A DNA stretch of 64,000 nucleotides from Nostoc sp. 'Peltigera membranacea cyanobiont' N6 (GCF_002949735.1 NZ_CP026681.1:558001-622000); one strand, 5' to 3'. Shown: positions 1 through 8,305, counted from the first letter of the stretch. Made by a program: numbers and translations. Notes: generated by a model from the letters alone, not told the origin.

Positions 1-405
1 ATTATAACGCCCTCGGTGAAGACGATGGGAAATATCATAGCCACGAACAATAATATCAGCTTCAGATTTGTCATTGAAGTGAACTTCCATTGCTGTAATT
101 TCGCCTTGCATCAGAAAATCTTCTTCTACATCTTTTTTAAAATTAGGATCTTGAGTAGTACTTCCACTAAAACCCAACTTCACTTTTTTCCCAATCTTAA
201 ATACCTGCTCATATCGCCAAGGCTTGTTTTCTGAGCGTTCAGAAGTGGGAAGATAGCTATTATGTACTACTAGGGTAAACATTGCTGGTAAATGAAGGCT
301 TTCTTCTATGGTGATTTGCACCAAATCTTTCATCAATTCTGAAGAATCGTCTAGTCCTTCTATCTGAACTTTAGGTTGACTTAAATAAAGGCTTTCCTTA
401 GTCAT
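1..405 (-). CDS. VgrG/Afp8-like CIS spike protein, N-terminal part (runs off window)
   Basis: Reading the minus strand from an ATG at 405 gives an open frame of 135 codons that continues beyond base 1. It begins MTKESLYLSQPKVQIEG and contains an IVRGYDISHRLHRGR stretch. A GYDxxHRLxRG-like motif of this kind is typical of the gp27-like N-terminal domain of VgrG and eCIS spike proteins (Afp8/Pvc8). In the assembled machine this protein forms the trimeric hub and spike at the tip of the inner tube. It is the last visible gene of the minus-strand CIS operon and lies 80 bases downstream of the CIS tube-protein gene. The C-terminal gp5-like needle part is outside the window. The family assignment is from motif recognition and operon position. 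Confidence 0.75.
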   Translation of the reverse strand, partial: MTKESLYLSQPKVQIEGLDDSSELMKDLVQITIEESLHLPAMFTLVVHNSYLPTSERSENKPWRYEQVFKIGKKVKLGFSGSTTQDPNFKKDVEEDFLMQGEITAMEVHFNDKSEADIIVRGYDISHRLHRGRYN

Positions 406-485
406 AACTATTATTTTAAAACCATGAAATGTTCAAAGCAGCCTGGAATTAGAAAGTACTAAAAAATTAATATTTAAAAATTTGG

Positions 486-1049
486 TTACTTTGGCTTATC
501 AGTTTTTCCGAGCTTTTGATTTGCCTGGCGATCTTTGCCTTTAGAAGCTGATTCTTTTCCTACAGGAAGGTTTGTTTCATCTACTTGTTGTAAGGCTATA
601 TCTACCATTGCCCTGACTGGTGTGCCATCAGTAAGAAACATATTTAAAGTGTAAGTTAGACTTGTGATTACACAATAAAAATACTCTGTTCCCCAGATAA
701 ATCTGTAAACAGGTGGACGCGTATCAGGCTTATCGTCGATACCTTCTACACCTTGCTTGATAATGCTTACGTACTTCATTACCGATTCTTTAGTTTCATA
801 AGTATCGAATAGTAACTGTTTAAGTGTGAATTTGTAAGGCTCAAGGCCAGAAAAGTTAACTTTAGGGAAAAGTTTGGTAGTTCTATTCCCTTGCTGACTT
901 TCCCACGTCACAGTTCGAGTAAAACTAATGTCTGTAGGATTAAACATCAATTCAATATCTTTCGTTGCTCCACTTTTATAAGCCACAAGTTTGGCTTTTT
1001 CAAGTTGCGGTTGACGTTTTTGAATAACAATAATTGCTGGACTTGCCAT
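486..1049 (-). CDS. CIS tube/baseplate protein (Afp7-like), no LysM tail
   Basis: This 187-aa protein carries the CIS_tube-type N-terminal pattern: an LMFNPTDISFTR stretch near residue 35, an FDTYE motif, then a FIWGTEYFYCVITSLTYTL beta-rich core. In phage and eCIS baseplates such proteins join the inner tube to the spike. Afp7 homologues commonly end in a LysM domain; here the tail is only about 35 charged residues rich in K, Q and D. I chose the ATG at 1049 because GGAG lies nine bases upstream. An in-frame ATG at 1094 would overlap the preceding gene and has no such site. It sits between the long repeat-rich gene and the VgrG-like gene, which fits baseplate function. Confidence 0.72.
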   Translation of the reverse strand: MASPAIIVIQKRQPQLEKAKLVAYKSGATKDIELMFNPTDISFTRTVTWESQQGNRTTKLFPKVNFSGLEPYKFTLKQLLFDTYETKESVMKYVSIIKQGVEGIDDKPDTRPPVYRFIWGTEYFYCVITSLTYTLNMFLTDGTPVRAMVDIALQQVDETNLPVGKESASKGKDRQANQKLGKTDKPK

Positions 1050-1087
1050 TTGAATATTTCTCCAAAAATTAATTATTGAATGGAAAT

Positions 1088-4000
1088 CTACCAAGGTAAT
1101 CTACCTGAGTAACCGCCATGACGTTCTCGCTCAATTTCTATCCGTTGTCGTAATCTGTGATAAATTTCACGGGCTAGAGCTTCCAGATTAGCTGTATCAT
1201 CTTTCTCATCTCCTTGAGAAGATGAAGATGCGCTCTCTATCGTCTCAGTGACTGGTTGTATTTCTCTAGATATATCGGGTAGAGTGACTTCTCCACCATT
1301 AGCAAAGCCTCTAGGTGAAGGAAGATGTTTAGCAAAAACTTGTGGCGATCCTGAACCATGAGAAAATTCATAATTTTGGCTGTTTGATTCCCCATCATGA
1401 AAATTAAAGCTAGTGAAATCATCATTATTTACATTTAGTAAATCTTCAACACTGGACCATTGATAAGGTGTGTTTGACGACTGTGAAGATGTCTTAGTTG
1501 TAGAATTTGCTTTTCGGAAAATTAGGGGAGGCGATGAGTATTGAGGTGAAGCTTCACCGACATCTATTGTTTCATTTTGAAGAGGATTAAGCTGTGGAGA
1601 ATTGAGAATCGAAAGTTTCTTTTGATTAATATTCAATCCCAAGGAAGAAGGAATTAAGGAATTGGATATCTCAGGTGAATTAGTCTCAGCGCTTTTTAGC
1701 TGTAATGAAGTGTCTGAAAAAGAATCGACTTTAGTCGGAGTCTTTGGGGAAGTTGTTTCTTCTGGTTCTGTAAGATCGGGTGTCTGTAAACTTGGAAGGA
1801 TAATATCGTGCGGTATTCCACCAGTGTTGATGTGATGTAGCAAAGGTAGATTCTTCTGTGCATCCCTGGTATTAATCACAAACTCCCCAGGTGAAAGCAT
1901 TGCTGGTACTGTATCTGAGGGTGCTATGTGCTGGCGATTTTCAACGGGGGAATCTGTAACATGACCACCAGTAGCATAACCTTTAGGTGCGGGTTTTTGT
2001 GCGATCGCATTTTGCTCAACTTTAGGTGCTGTGCTTACCTCATCTTGTGGATAAGTTGGGTTTTCTAGAATATCTGGATTATCCCAGGTTAATATTTCAG
2101 GATTTTCTGATTCTACTGTTTCAATAATTTTTCTAAAAATACTTGCTTCTCCAACAATTTCAGGTGAAGTGGCGCTAGCTACCGATGCTTCACTAATTTC
2201 AGGTAAACTGGCGCTAGCTACCGATGCTTCAACAATTTCAGGCGAAGTGGCGGTAATTGTTGGTGCTTCACCAATTTCAGGCGAAGTGGCGCTAGCTACC
2301 GATGCTTCAACAATTTCAGGCCAAGTGGCGCTAGCTACCGATGCTTCACCAATTTTAGGCGAAATGGCGCTAGCTACCGATGCTTCAAAAATTCCAGGCG
2401 AAGTGGCGGTAATTGTTGGTGCTTCAATAATTTCAGGTAAACTGGCGCTAGCTACTGGTACTTCAAAAATTTCAGGCGAAGTGGCGGTAATTGTTGGTGC
2501 TTCACTAATTTCAGCTAAACTGGCACTAACTACCGATGTTTCACCAATCTCAGACGAAGTTGCGATAATTGTTGGTGTTTCATCAATCTCAGGTGAACTA
2601 GCACTAACTACCGATGCTTCACTAGTTTCAGGTAAAATGGCGGAAATTGTTGATGCTTCAATAGTTTCAGGCAATGCTAAGATGGAATGATTTTCTGTAA
2701 AATCGCTGGTAATATCCTCATCACGTTGTAGTGAAGTCACATTTGCTGAGATATTAACAGCCATACCAGACTGTGACTCTGAAGTTATTAACTCTTCATT
2801 ATTATCAGAGTTGCTGAATAAACTAGTTGTGTCTTCAATATAGGCTGAAGTAGGTATTAACTCAACAGGCGCACTGGCTAGAAATTCACTTGTAACACTC
2901 AAATCAATTTCCTGACTTTTACCGGTATCTGGAAAACCTTTTTTGTGCAACGAGAGAGGCTTTAAATTCTCTCCATCCCCTTGTAAGGAAGTAGGCTGGA
3001 GGGTTGCATTTTGCGTTAGATTTTCCATGTCCTGTGAAAAATCAGGATTAAATTCTTGTTTTACTGCAATTGGTTTGTTTACAAATGAAGGTTCAGAATT
3101 AGATTGCAATTCTCCAGTATTTTCATTATTTGCTAAAGGAAAAAGTAATGTAGGATCGCTATTAACATCAGGTGAAGTAAGTGCTGACGGTAAAGTTAAA
3201 TAATTTTCAACTACAGCATTATCCGTGACAAAATCATTTGGGTTCCTTTTTAATATTAAGTCTGTTTCAATAACTTGACTCGCCTCAAAATTATTATTTA
3301 TATTTGTTAACTCTTCTTCCTGCGATGGAGAGATTAAAGTTGGTAAATTCTCTTTCGATTGGATTAAATTTGTTTGAGTAGTGCTAATTTTATTGTCCAC
3401 AACAGAAGAAACTTGATGTGCTTCAATATCTTGTTGTGAGGCCGTTGGGCTGACTAAACTATCTAAAAAATTAGCTGAGTCTAATGCTTCGGTGATTATT
3501 GTTTGATCGTTATTGGGAAATTTATTAGATGGGGTAAATATTTTTTCTACATTATTAGTCAAAGGATATTCTATAGACGGAGCTTCGACTAATTCACTTG
3601 TATTATTATCTAAGTTAATCTTATCTTGTAATGGTAAAATGCTTTCTGTTACAGGCAACTCTACACTAGGTGAGCTAGATGGAAACTCAGAAGTTGGGTG
3701 CAGATTATTGCTAAGAGTATTCCTGAATAAAGTTGATGTATCTTCAATTAAAGATGGAGTCTTTACTGTTGTAGTAGTAACATAATTATTGTTATTTATG
3801 GTGTTCTCTGAAGGACTATCCATCTGTAAATTTGGGGCTTCTAAGTTAGCTTTAATCGATGGAGATTCTTCGTTATTAATAATAACATTATTTTCATTAA
3901 TAAGTTGTTCAACTTTTTTAGCACCCGATGATGCGATCGTCTTTTTAGCTCTAGGTTTTGATTTTGACTTTTTTGCTGCTGGCTGTTGAGGTTTATTTGT

Positions 4001-4435
4001 TTTTTTTGATTTAGATTTACTTTTGATACTTAATTCTTGTGAAGTGTTGTTACTCGGATTTTTTTCAATGCGAGTCGGCAGTATTGCTGGGGTACTGTCT
4101 TTTTCTGGCTTATTACTATTAATAGTACTATTCTCTAGTGGATCTATTAAATCATAAGAATCAAACTCAAGCAATGCAAATTCACTGTTTATATCCTCAG
4201 CATCCCAACTATCCCAACCTATTAATGGTTGAATCGATGGCTCATACTGACGAGACAAGAAAAAGTTAGCGGATGTGACTAATGGTGGTTTAGTTTGTAT
4301 TGTACTAATAAAATTACTTCGTGAATGCAAAGAGTGAGATTCTTTCTTCAAGCTCATTCTTTGAGGATTCGACAAAGGTGATATTACCCCAAGGGGATGA
4401 ATATTGTTTCCTAACGAAGATGGAGTAATTTGCAT
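1088..4435 (-). CDS. Long disordered CIS tail protein with tape-measure-like signature
   Basis: This 1115-aa protein is mostly low-complexity sequence rich in S, T, E, P and N. An early lysine-rich patch lies around residues 140-170. Residues about 585-765 are 13-residue repeats (see the 39-bp repeat). Residues about 820-880 contain GYATGGHV followed by AMLSPGEFVINTRDAQ, which resembles the LSPGEFV(V/I)N signature near the end of many phage tape-measure proteins. A second RGFANGGEV lies near 1045. The last 30 residues are a charged helix ending RERHGGYSGRLPW. It lies between a tube and a tube/baseplate gene. I infer a tape-measure or scaffold role; the repeats may set length. No enzymatic domain was seen. 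Confidence 0.6.
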   Translation of the reverse strand: MQITPSSLGNNIHPLGVISPLSNPQRMSLKKESHSLHSRSNFISTIQTKPPLVTSANFFLSRQYEPSIQPLIGWDSWDAEDINSEFALLEFDSYDLIDPLENSTINSNKPEKDSTPAILPTRIEKNPSNNTSQELSIKSKSKSKKTNKPQQPAAKKSKSKPRAKKTIASSGAKKVEQLINENNVIINNEESPSIKANLEAPNLQMDSPSENTINNNNYVTTTTVKTPSLIEDTSTLFRNTLSNNLHPTSEFPSSSPSVELPVTESILPLQDKINLDNNTSELVEAPSIEYPLTNNVEKIFTPSNKFPNNDQTIITEALDSANFLDSLVSPTASQQDIEAHQVSSVVDNKISTTQTNLIQSKENLPTLISPSQEEELTNINNNFEASQVIETDLILKRNPNDFVTDNAVVENYLTLPSALTSPDVNSDPTLLFPLANNENTGELQSNSEPSFVNKPIAVKQEFNPDFSQDMENLTQNATLQPTSLQGDGENLKPLSLHKKGFPDTGKSQEIDLSVTSEFLASAPVELIPTSAYIEDTTSLFSNSDNNEELITSESQSGMAVNISANVTSLQRDEDITSDFTENHSILALPETIEASTISAILPETSEASVVSASSPEIDETPTIIATSSEIGETSVVSASLAEISEAPTITATSPEIFEVPVASASLPEIIEAPTITATSPGIFEASVASAISPKIGEASVASATWPEIVEASVASATSPEIGEAPTITATSPEIVEASVASASLPEISEASVASATSPEIVGEASIFRKIIETVESENPEILTWDNPDILENPTYPQDEVSTAPKVEQNAIAQKPAPKGYATGGHVTDSPVENRQHIAPSDTVPAMLSPGEFVINTRDAQKNLPLLHHINTGGIPHDIILPSLQTPDLTEPEETTSPKTPTKVDSFSDTSLQLKSAETNSPEISNSLIPSSLGLNINQKKLSILNSPQLNPLQNETIDVGEASPQYSSPPLIFRKANSTTKTSSQSSNTPYQWSSVEDLLNVNNDDFTSFNFHDGESNSQNYEFSHGSGSPQVFAKHLPSPRGFANGGEVTLPDISREIQPVTETIESASSSSQGDEKDDTANLEALAREIYHRLRQRIEIERERHGGYSGRLPW
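2143..2685 (-). repeat. 39-bp in-frame tandem repeat array (about 14 units)
   Basis: The sequence repeats every 39 bases with alternating sub-types, one marked by GGCGCTAGCTACCGATG and one by GGCGGTAATTGTTGGTG. Each unit encodes 13 residues of the form SPEI-x-EA-(P/S)-(T/V)-(I/A)-x-A-(T/S). About 14 units are present, with those nearest 2600-2685 more diverged. All are in frame in the 1115-aa CIS gene, so unit number could change by slippage or recombination without breaking the frame. Confidence 0.9.
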
Positions 4436-4458
4436 AGTTATTGTTGGATAGTAACCAA

Positions 4459-4983
4459 TTAACTAGAAACGAAATATCCTGTTTTTTGATTTCGTTGTAC
4501 AGAAGTGCCTCCTCCTGTAGACCTTGCTATTTGTAAACCTTCATAAGCTAAAGTTAATTCTTCAATTGCAACTGCTTTTCCATCTGCTTGGAGTGCAGGT
4601 GTTTTCCAGGTTATGGGAATAGCGCCAATCAAAGTCCAACTCATCATCGTTTCACCAGCTTGGTTAAAAATCAGAATATTGACATTACGCCGAGATGTTT
4701 TCTTTTGTTCATCAAAAACTGCATTCATCCAGTTCCAAAAACCTGGATGATCGGTAAATCCTCGCTTCAGGGTTATGTCTGCAAATTCTGTATGACCTAA
4801 ATAAATTCTTTGCTGGTCGTTGACACCACCTTCCTGAAAAACATTTTTCTTAATTTGAACACTTAATCCTGTACATTCAGCAAAAGATGCAGCAATAGAA
4901 CTGTCTATTTCTACATAGAACCGATTAGTAGTAACATAATTTAATTCGTGAGTAATGTTGCCGTTATTAGCGCCTGTAGCCAT
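4459..4983 (-). CDS. CIS inner tube protein (T4 gp19 family), paralogue 1
   Basis: This 174-aa protein has the T4_gp19/tail-tube pattern: NRFYVEIDSSIAASFAECTGL near residue 20, then TLKRGFTDHPGFWNWM, then an EELTLAYEGLQIAR end. Tube proteins stack as hexamers inside the contractile sheath and form the channel delivered on firing. The ATG at 4983 is preferred over a GTG nine bases further upstream, because AAAGGTGG precedes it. Its start overlaps the stop of the 79-aa gene in a TGATG arrangement, so the two are probably translationally coupled. It is one of three tube paralogues in the window and the only one on this strand. It may be a tube initiator or baseplate-proximal ring. Confidence 0.85.
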   Translation of the reverse strand: MATGANNGNITHELNYVTTNRFYVEIDSSIAASFAECTGLSVQIKKNVFQEGGVNDQQRIYLGHTEFADITLKRGFTDHPGFWNWMNAVFDEQKKTSRRNVNILIFNQAGETMMSWTLIGAIPITWKTPALQADGKAVAIEELTLAYEGLQIARSTGGGTSVQRNQKTGYFVSS

Positions 4984-5222
4984 CACAACCACCTTTGAGA
5001 ATCATAACTACCTACCCTTTCGCGCTGCGATCGCAGGTCTTCTAGCAAAAGTTTATACACGTGTTCTGTTAGTTGGTTCATCAGCCGTGAGTCGTTGAGA
5101 TATTTACTTGCAGTTTTAGCCGCCTTGCTTGCATCAGATGCGGCTGAAACCCCGGCGTATCCAGCAGTACCGCCAACATCTCCATCGAAGGTGAAAAAAC
5201 TTTGTTTCTGTTTTGAGTCCAT
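4983..5222 (-). CDS. Small CIS tail protein of unknown function
   Basis: This 79-aa protein is first in the minus-strand structural operon. It has a Gly/Ala/Ser-rich N-terminal half (GDVGGTAGYAGVSAA) and a charged, probably helical C-terminal half ending RSQRERVGSYDSQRWL. That ending resembles the C-terminus of the 1115-aa protein two genes downstream (RERHGGYSGRLPW), so both may dock to the same partner. The ATG at 5222 is the only sensible start. The stop overlaps the next start by one base. I do not recognise a named family; a tail or baseplate accessory role is inferred from position. Confidence 0.6.
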   Translation of the reverse strand: MDSKQKQSFFTFDGDVGGTAGYAGVSAASDASKAAKTASKYLNDSRLMNQLTEHVYKLLLEDLRSQRERVGSYDSQRWL

Positions 5223-5414
5223 AAATAAAAAACCTCTCCTAGAATCCAGGCTAAAGGTACAGCATCAGAATCAAAAGTAGCCAAAAGTCGAACTTAGTTT
5301 TTGCCTAGATTTAAACTTTTGAGGAATTGTGTAGAAAATGCGATCGCAGTACCCTAGATGTTAGTAACAGCAAAATCATTCATCTAGCTACTACTTGGGT
5401 AACAGGATAAGAAA

Positions 5415-7379
5415 ATGAGAGAATATGTCAGCCGGAAGAAACAAACTACTACAGGCTTCTCAATTCCATCCCTAAAACACCCAACACGCGGCTTTGGTTT
5501 GGAGTCGTCGGCAATTTCACGCCAAGCGGTTCCGAAAATACAACCACTTAATCAACTAGTTACTCACGATATCAGTCACATACCACTGCGATCGCAAGCA
5601 AAACTCTCAATAAGCCAGCCTGGAGACATTTACGAACAGGAAGCTGATAGCGTCGCACAACAGGTAATGCAAAGAATGGCGCAACCAGTAAATCGCCAGT
5701 CTATTCAACGAGAAGCATTACCAGAGGAAGAAGAAGAATTACAGATGAAATCTCTGGACAATAGCACACTGCAACGAGAAGCATTGCCAGAGGATGAGGA
5801 AGAATTGCAGATGAAATCTCTGGACAATAGCACACTGCAACGAGAAGCATTGCCAGAGGATGAGGAAGAATTGCAGATGAAATCTTTGGACAATAGCACA
5901 CTGCAACGAGAAGCATTGCCAGAGGATGAGGAAGAATTACAGATGAAATCTCTGGACAATAGCACACTGCAACGAGAAGCATTGCCAGAGGATGAGGAAG
6001 AATTACAGATGAAGCCGATGGTGCAGCGCCAGGCTGAGGCTGAGATAGCTGCTGCGCCTGACTTAGAAGCGTCTATTAATCAGGCAAAGAGTGGGGGACA
6101 GTCAATGGCTGACAACATCCGCAAACCGATGGAACAGGCGTTTGGCGCTGATTTCAGTGGGGTGAAGGTTCACACGGATGGTAAATCTGACCAGTTAAAT
6201 CAATCAATACAGGCGCGGGCTTTCACAACGGGACAAGATGTGTTTTTTCGGCAGGGAGAATATAATCCAGGGAGTCGAGGGGGGCAAGAGTTGTTGGCGC
6301 ATGAGTTAACCCATGTTGTGCAGCAGAATGGCGGGGCTGTGCAGCGAAAAGCCATGCCAAAAGAATATCTCCAAGCTAAGTCAACCCTACGGAGTGGGGA
6401 AGCGATCGCAGAATTGAGAGATTTTCAGGAAATGGCCAATAACAGCCCACAAACTAAACAAGCACCTCAATTGCAGGCGATGGCTGACAATTATTCAGAT
6501 CGACAACCCATCCAGAAAAAAGAAAGCCTTACAGAACCAACCACAAGCTTAACGACTGCTTTATCAAGTGAGTACGTATTGCAACGGAAGATTAAGATTA
6601 AGGCTGATAAGGGTAAAAAAACAAAAACATACGCAAACTTTAAGGCTTTTGAAAAGTCCCCATCCTATGAGACACTCATGGGCAGTCTTGCTGAACTCGA
6701 TGTCGATCCAAAGGTAGTTGAATTCCATCTCAAACAACTCTTTTCCACGGAGGTAGAATTCGAGAACGAACAACATTTTACGGAAGCACTAATTTATGAC
6801 ATCCAACATAAGAGTATGCCGGATCGGGAGCATACCTTACAGGAGCAGTACATGACACTTTACGGCTGGAAAAAACGCGAGGCTGGAAACCAACCAGCAA
6901 AGGCTACTGGAGCAGACGAAGGCGAAGTTGAGACATTGAAGGTATACCGGACAATGAAATTAGAGGACTGGAAAGAACTTGAAGGAGGTAATAACGCGAA
7001 GCTAAGTGGGCATTTAGGAGACTTCAAACAAGCTCAAAACTACTTATATCGTAAAAGCCCTGAGCCGAAAGTACTTATAGAATTTACACTGCGTCCCGGA
7101 GCCGAACGGGATTTGTTTAATACTGGGATAATGGCGTTCCCGGATGTAAAGGGAAAGACTGTGCCAAATTTGATAAAAAGCACGTTGATACAAGAAGGAA
7201 CGAGCGACTCATTCGCAAAGGCCTCAACGAATGAAGGCACAGCACCGGACAAGGTTGGGATTAAGTCAGAGGGTGGTGAAGCTGGGTTTAGTCTGGGGAT
7301 TGGTGGTGGTACATCGCCTGAAGTATTTATGGGGTTAGTTGCAGACAAGAAGGTTATTGGGAGATCGGAAGCAGAATAG
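5415..7379 (+). CDS. DUF4157 (HExxH) eCIS-associated protein, probable cargo/effector
   Basis: This 654-aa protein starts at an ATG preceded by AGGA. Residues about 95-200 are five 22-residue acidic repeats (LQREALPEDEEELQMK). Residues about 225-310 are a DUF4157 domain with FGADFSGVKVHTD and a HELTH motif near 295-299, matching the zincin HExxH signature. DUF4157 proteins are a recognised companion of eCIS loci, often joined to variable toxin domains. The C-terminal 145 residues start VYRTMKLEDWKEL and include GHLGDFKQAQNYL. This loosely resembles ADP-ribosyltransferase-like polymorphic toxin ends, but I cannot place catalytic residues. The gene lies alone between two minus-strand operons. 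Effector function is inferred; the DUF4157 call is firm. Confidence 0.82.
   Translation: MREYVSRKKQTTTGFSIPSLKHPTRGFGLESSAISRQAVPKIQPLNQLVTHDISHIPLRSQAKLSISQPGDIYEQEADSVAQQVMQRMAQPVNRQSIQREALPEEEEELQMKSLDNSTLQREALPEDEEELQMKSLDNSTLQREALPEDEEELQMKSLDNSTLQREALPEDEEELQMKSLDNSTLQREALPEDEEELQMKPMVQRQAEAEIAAAPDLEASINQAKSGGQSMADNIRKPMEQAFGADFSGVKVHTDGKSDQLNQSIQARAFTTGQDVFFRQGEYNPGSRGGQELLAHELTHVVQQNGGAVQRKAMPKEYLQAKSTLRSGEAIAELRDFQEMANNSPQTKQAPQLQAMADNYSDRQPIQKKESLTEPTTSLTTALSSEYVLQRKIKIKADKGKKTKTYANFKAFEKSPSYETLMGSLAELDVDPKVVEFHLKQLFSTEVEFENEQHFTEALIYDIQHKSMPDREHTLQEQYMTLYGWKKREAGNQPAKATGADEGEVETLKVYRTMKLEDWKELEGGNNAKLSGHLGDFKQAQNYLYRKSPEPKVLIEFTLRPGAERDLFNTGIMAFPDVKGKTVPNLIKSTLIQEGTSDSFAKASTNEGTAPDKVGIKSEGGEAGFSLGIGGGTSPEVFMGLVADKKVIGRSEAE
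5705..6013 (+). repeat. 66-bp in-frame tandem repeat, five copies
   Basis: Five near-identical 66-base units start at about 5705, 5771, 5837, 5903 and 5969. Each encodes 22 residues of the form SLDNSTLQREALPEDEEELQMK. Copies 2-5 differ at only a few third positions, suggesting recent duplication or homogenisation. The first copy is slightly diverged (EEEEE in place of EDEEE). Confidence 0.93.
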
Positions 7380-7436
7380 AAAGCAGAACATAGACCTTCT
7401 CATGTAGCAGCTATAGCGCGATCGCCAATTTTTTAG

Positions 7437-7460
7437 GGTGCGTTAACAAGGAAACGCACC
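7437..7460. repeat. Short hairpin, half-copy of a foldback repeat
   Basis: GGTGCGTT (7437-7444) is repeated inverted as AACGCACC (7453-7460). The same core words form the inner arms of the longer foldback at 34093-34170, so this looks like a reduced member of the same dispersed family. It lies 57 bases after the DUF4157 stop. Confidence 0.5.
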
Positions 7461-7530
7461 AAACCAATCTAATGGTGGATACTATGAGAGATATTAATTT
7501 GGCATGAACAATGAGTATTTTAAAATCGAA

Positions 7531-7619
7531 GGGTAGTTGATAAGGGACTTCCAAATAAAAAAATACCCCACAAGATTGGGTAATTTATTTGTTGGAAGTC
7601 CCCAACCCATCAACTACCC
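7531..7619. repeat. Long hairpin/foldback element between convergent genes
   Basis: Outer arms 7531-7554 and 7592-7619 are complementary over 24 bases apart from a 4-base insertion on the right. The inner sequence pairs again (AAATAAAAAAATACCC against GGGTAATTTATTT), so about 89 bases can fold into one long stem. It lies between the 3' ends of the DUF4157 gene (+) and the FHA gene (-). It could act as a two-way terminator or be a small foldback (MITE-like) element. Confidence 0.7.
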
Positions 7620-7651
7620 ATAAAATTTGACAGATTTTAGTAGCTGTTTTA

Positions 7652-8305
7652 CTACACAATATATACCGTAAAGTTAACTAGATTGTCCTGACCAAATCGC
7701 AATGAATCTCCATTAAGCAGGCGATATTGCATACCAGGAGTGAGAGAATTGTTGTTTAAATAAATACCATTTGTACTCATATCAACAATCATGTATGCAT
7801 TTTGCGACCAGTCCCAATCGACTCGGGCGTGACGACGAGAGACTATTCCCTCACTAGGGATGCCAGTCAAGTCAATTTCGGGTGGTGCTATTCCTGGACT
7901 CTGACTGCGGCGACCAATATAACCTCCTTCCCCAACGAGATGAAATTCTCTGCCGGTGCTATGAATCAGCTTTAAGGCTGGCGCTCTTTGAGGTGGAGGG
8001 GTATAAACTGGGGGTGTTGGTTGATAAGCAACCCGTGGCTGATAGACTGTTGAATAATCAACGGGGGCTTGTTGAGGAGGTTGGTAGTTAGGTTGGTCTG
8101 TTGCTGGCCGCTGATACTGAACAGGCGGAGGTTGATTAGACGGTTGTTGACTAGGCTGTGGTTGAATAGGTGGTTGTGGTGTAGGGGAAACTACATTATT
8201 CACAGGGCCCACAGGAGTCGAACACCAGGGACAAACCTTAGCATTGTTAGGCAGGGCGCGGTTAAAATATTCGCAACTAGGATTAGGGCACCGATTTGCA
8301 GGCAT
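7652..8305 (-). CDS. Zinc-ribbon, proline-rich, FHA-domain protein
   Basis: This 217-aa protein has three parts. An N-terminal zinc ribbon uses two Cys pairs (CPNPSC near residue 6 and CPWC near 28). A Pro/Gln-rich linker spans about 40-105. A C-terminal FHA domain spans about 115-217 and carries GYIGRR, SRRHARV and STNGIYLN; the conserved Arg, Ser/His and Asn positions that read phosphothreonine are present. It would bind phosphorylated partners in the cytoplasm. It overlaps the 3' end of the pseudokinase gene by 23 bases, so the two are co-transcribed and probably coupled. It may be a reader in the CIS control module, like Fha proteins of type VI secretion; the CIS link is inferred from position. 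Confidence 0.8.
   Translation of the reverse strand: MPANRCPNPSCEYFNRALPNNAKVCPWCSTPVGPVNNVVSPTPQPPIQPQPSQQPSNQPPPVQYQRPATDQPNYQPPQQAPVDYSTVYQPRVAYQPTPPVYTPPPQRAPALKLIHSTGREFHLVGEGGYIGRRSQSPGIAPPEIDLTGIPSEGIVSRRHARVDWDWSQNAYMIVDMSTNGIYLNNNSLTPGMQYRLLNGDSLRFGQDNLVNFTVYIV

Noticed and set aside
2169..2690. Plus-strand 173-aa frame of ALATDAS/AVIVGAS repeats opposite the 1115-aa gene
   Set aside because: It is an antisense shadow of the in-frame 39-bp repeat. The minus-strand gene has conserved ends and operon context.
5701..5982. Two minus-strand open frames made of periodic Cys/Ser/Pro-rich units over the DUF4157 repeat
   Set aside because: They are antisense images of the 66-bp repeat; the repeat length is a multiple of three so all frames stay open. 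No ribosome site or domain supports them.
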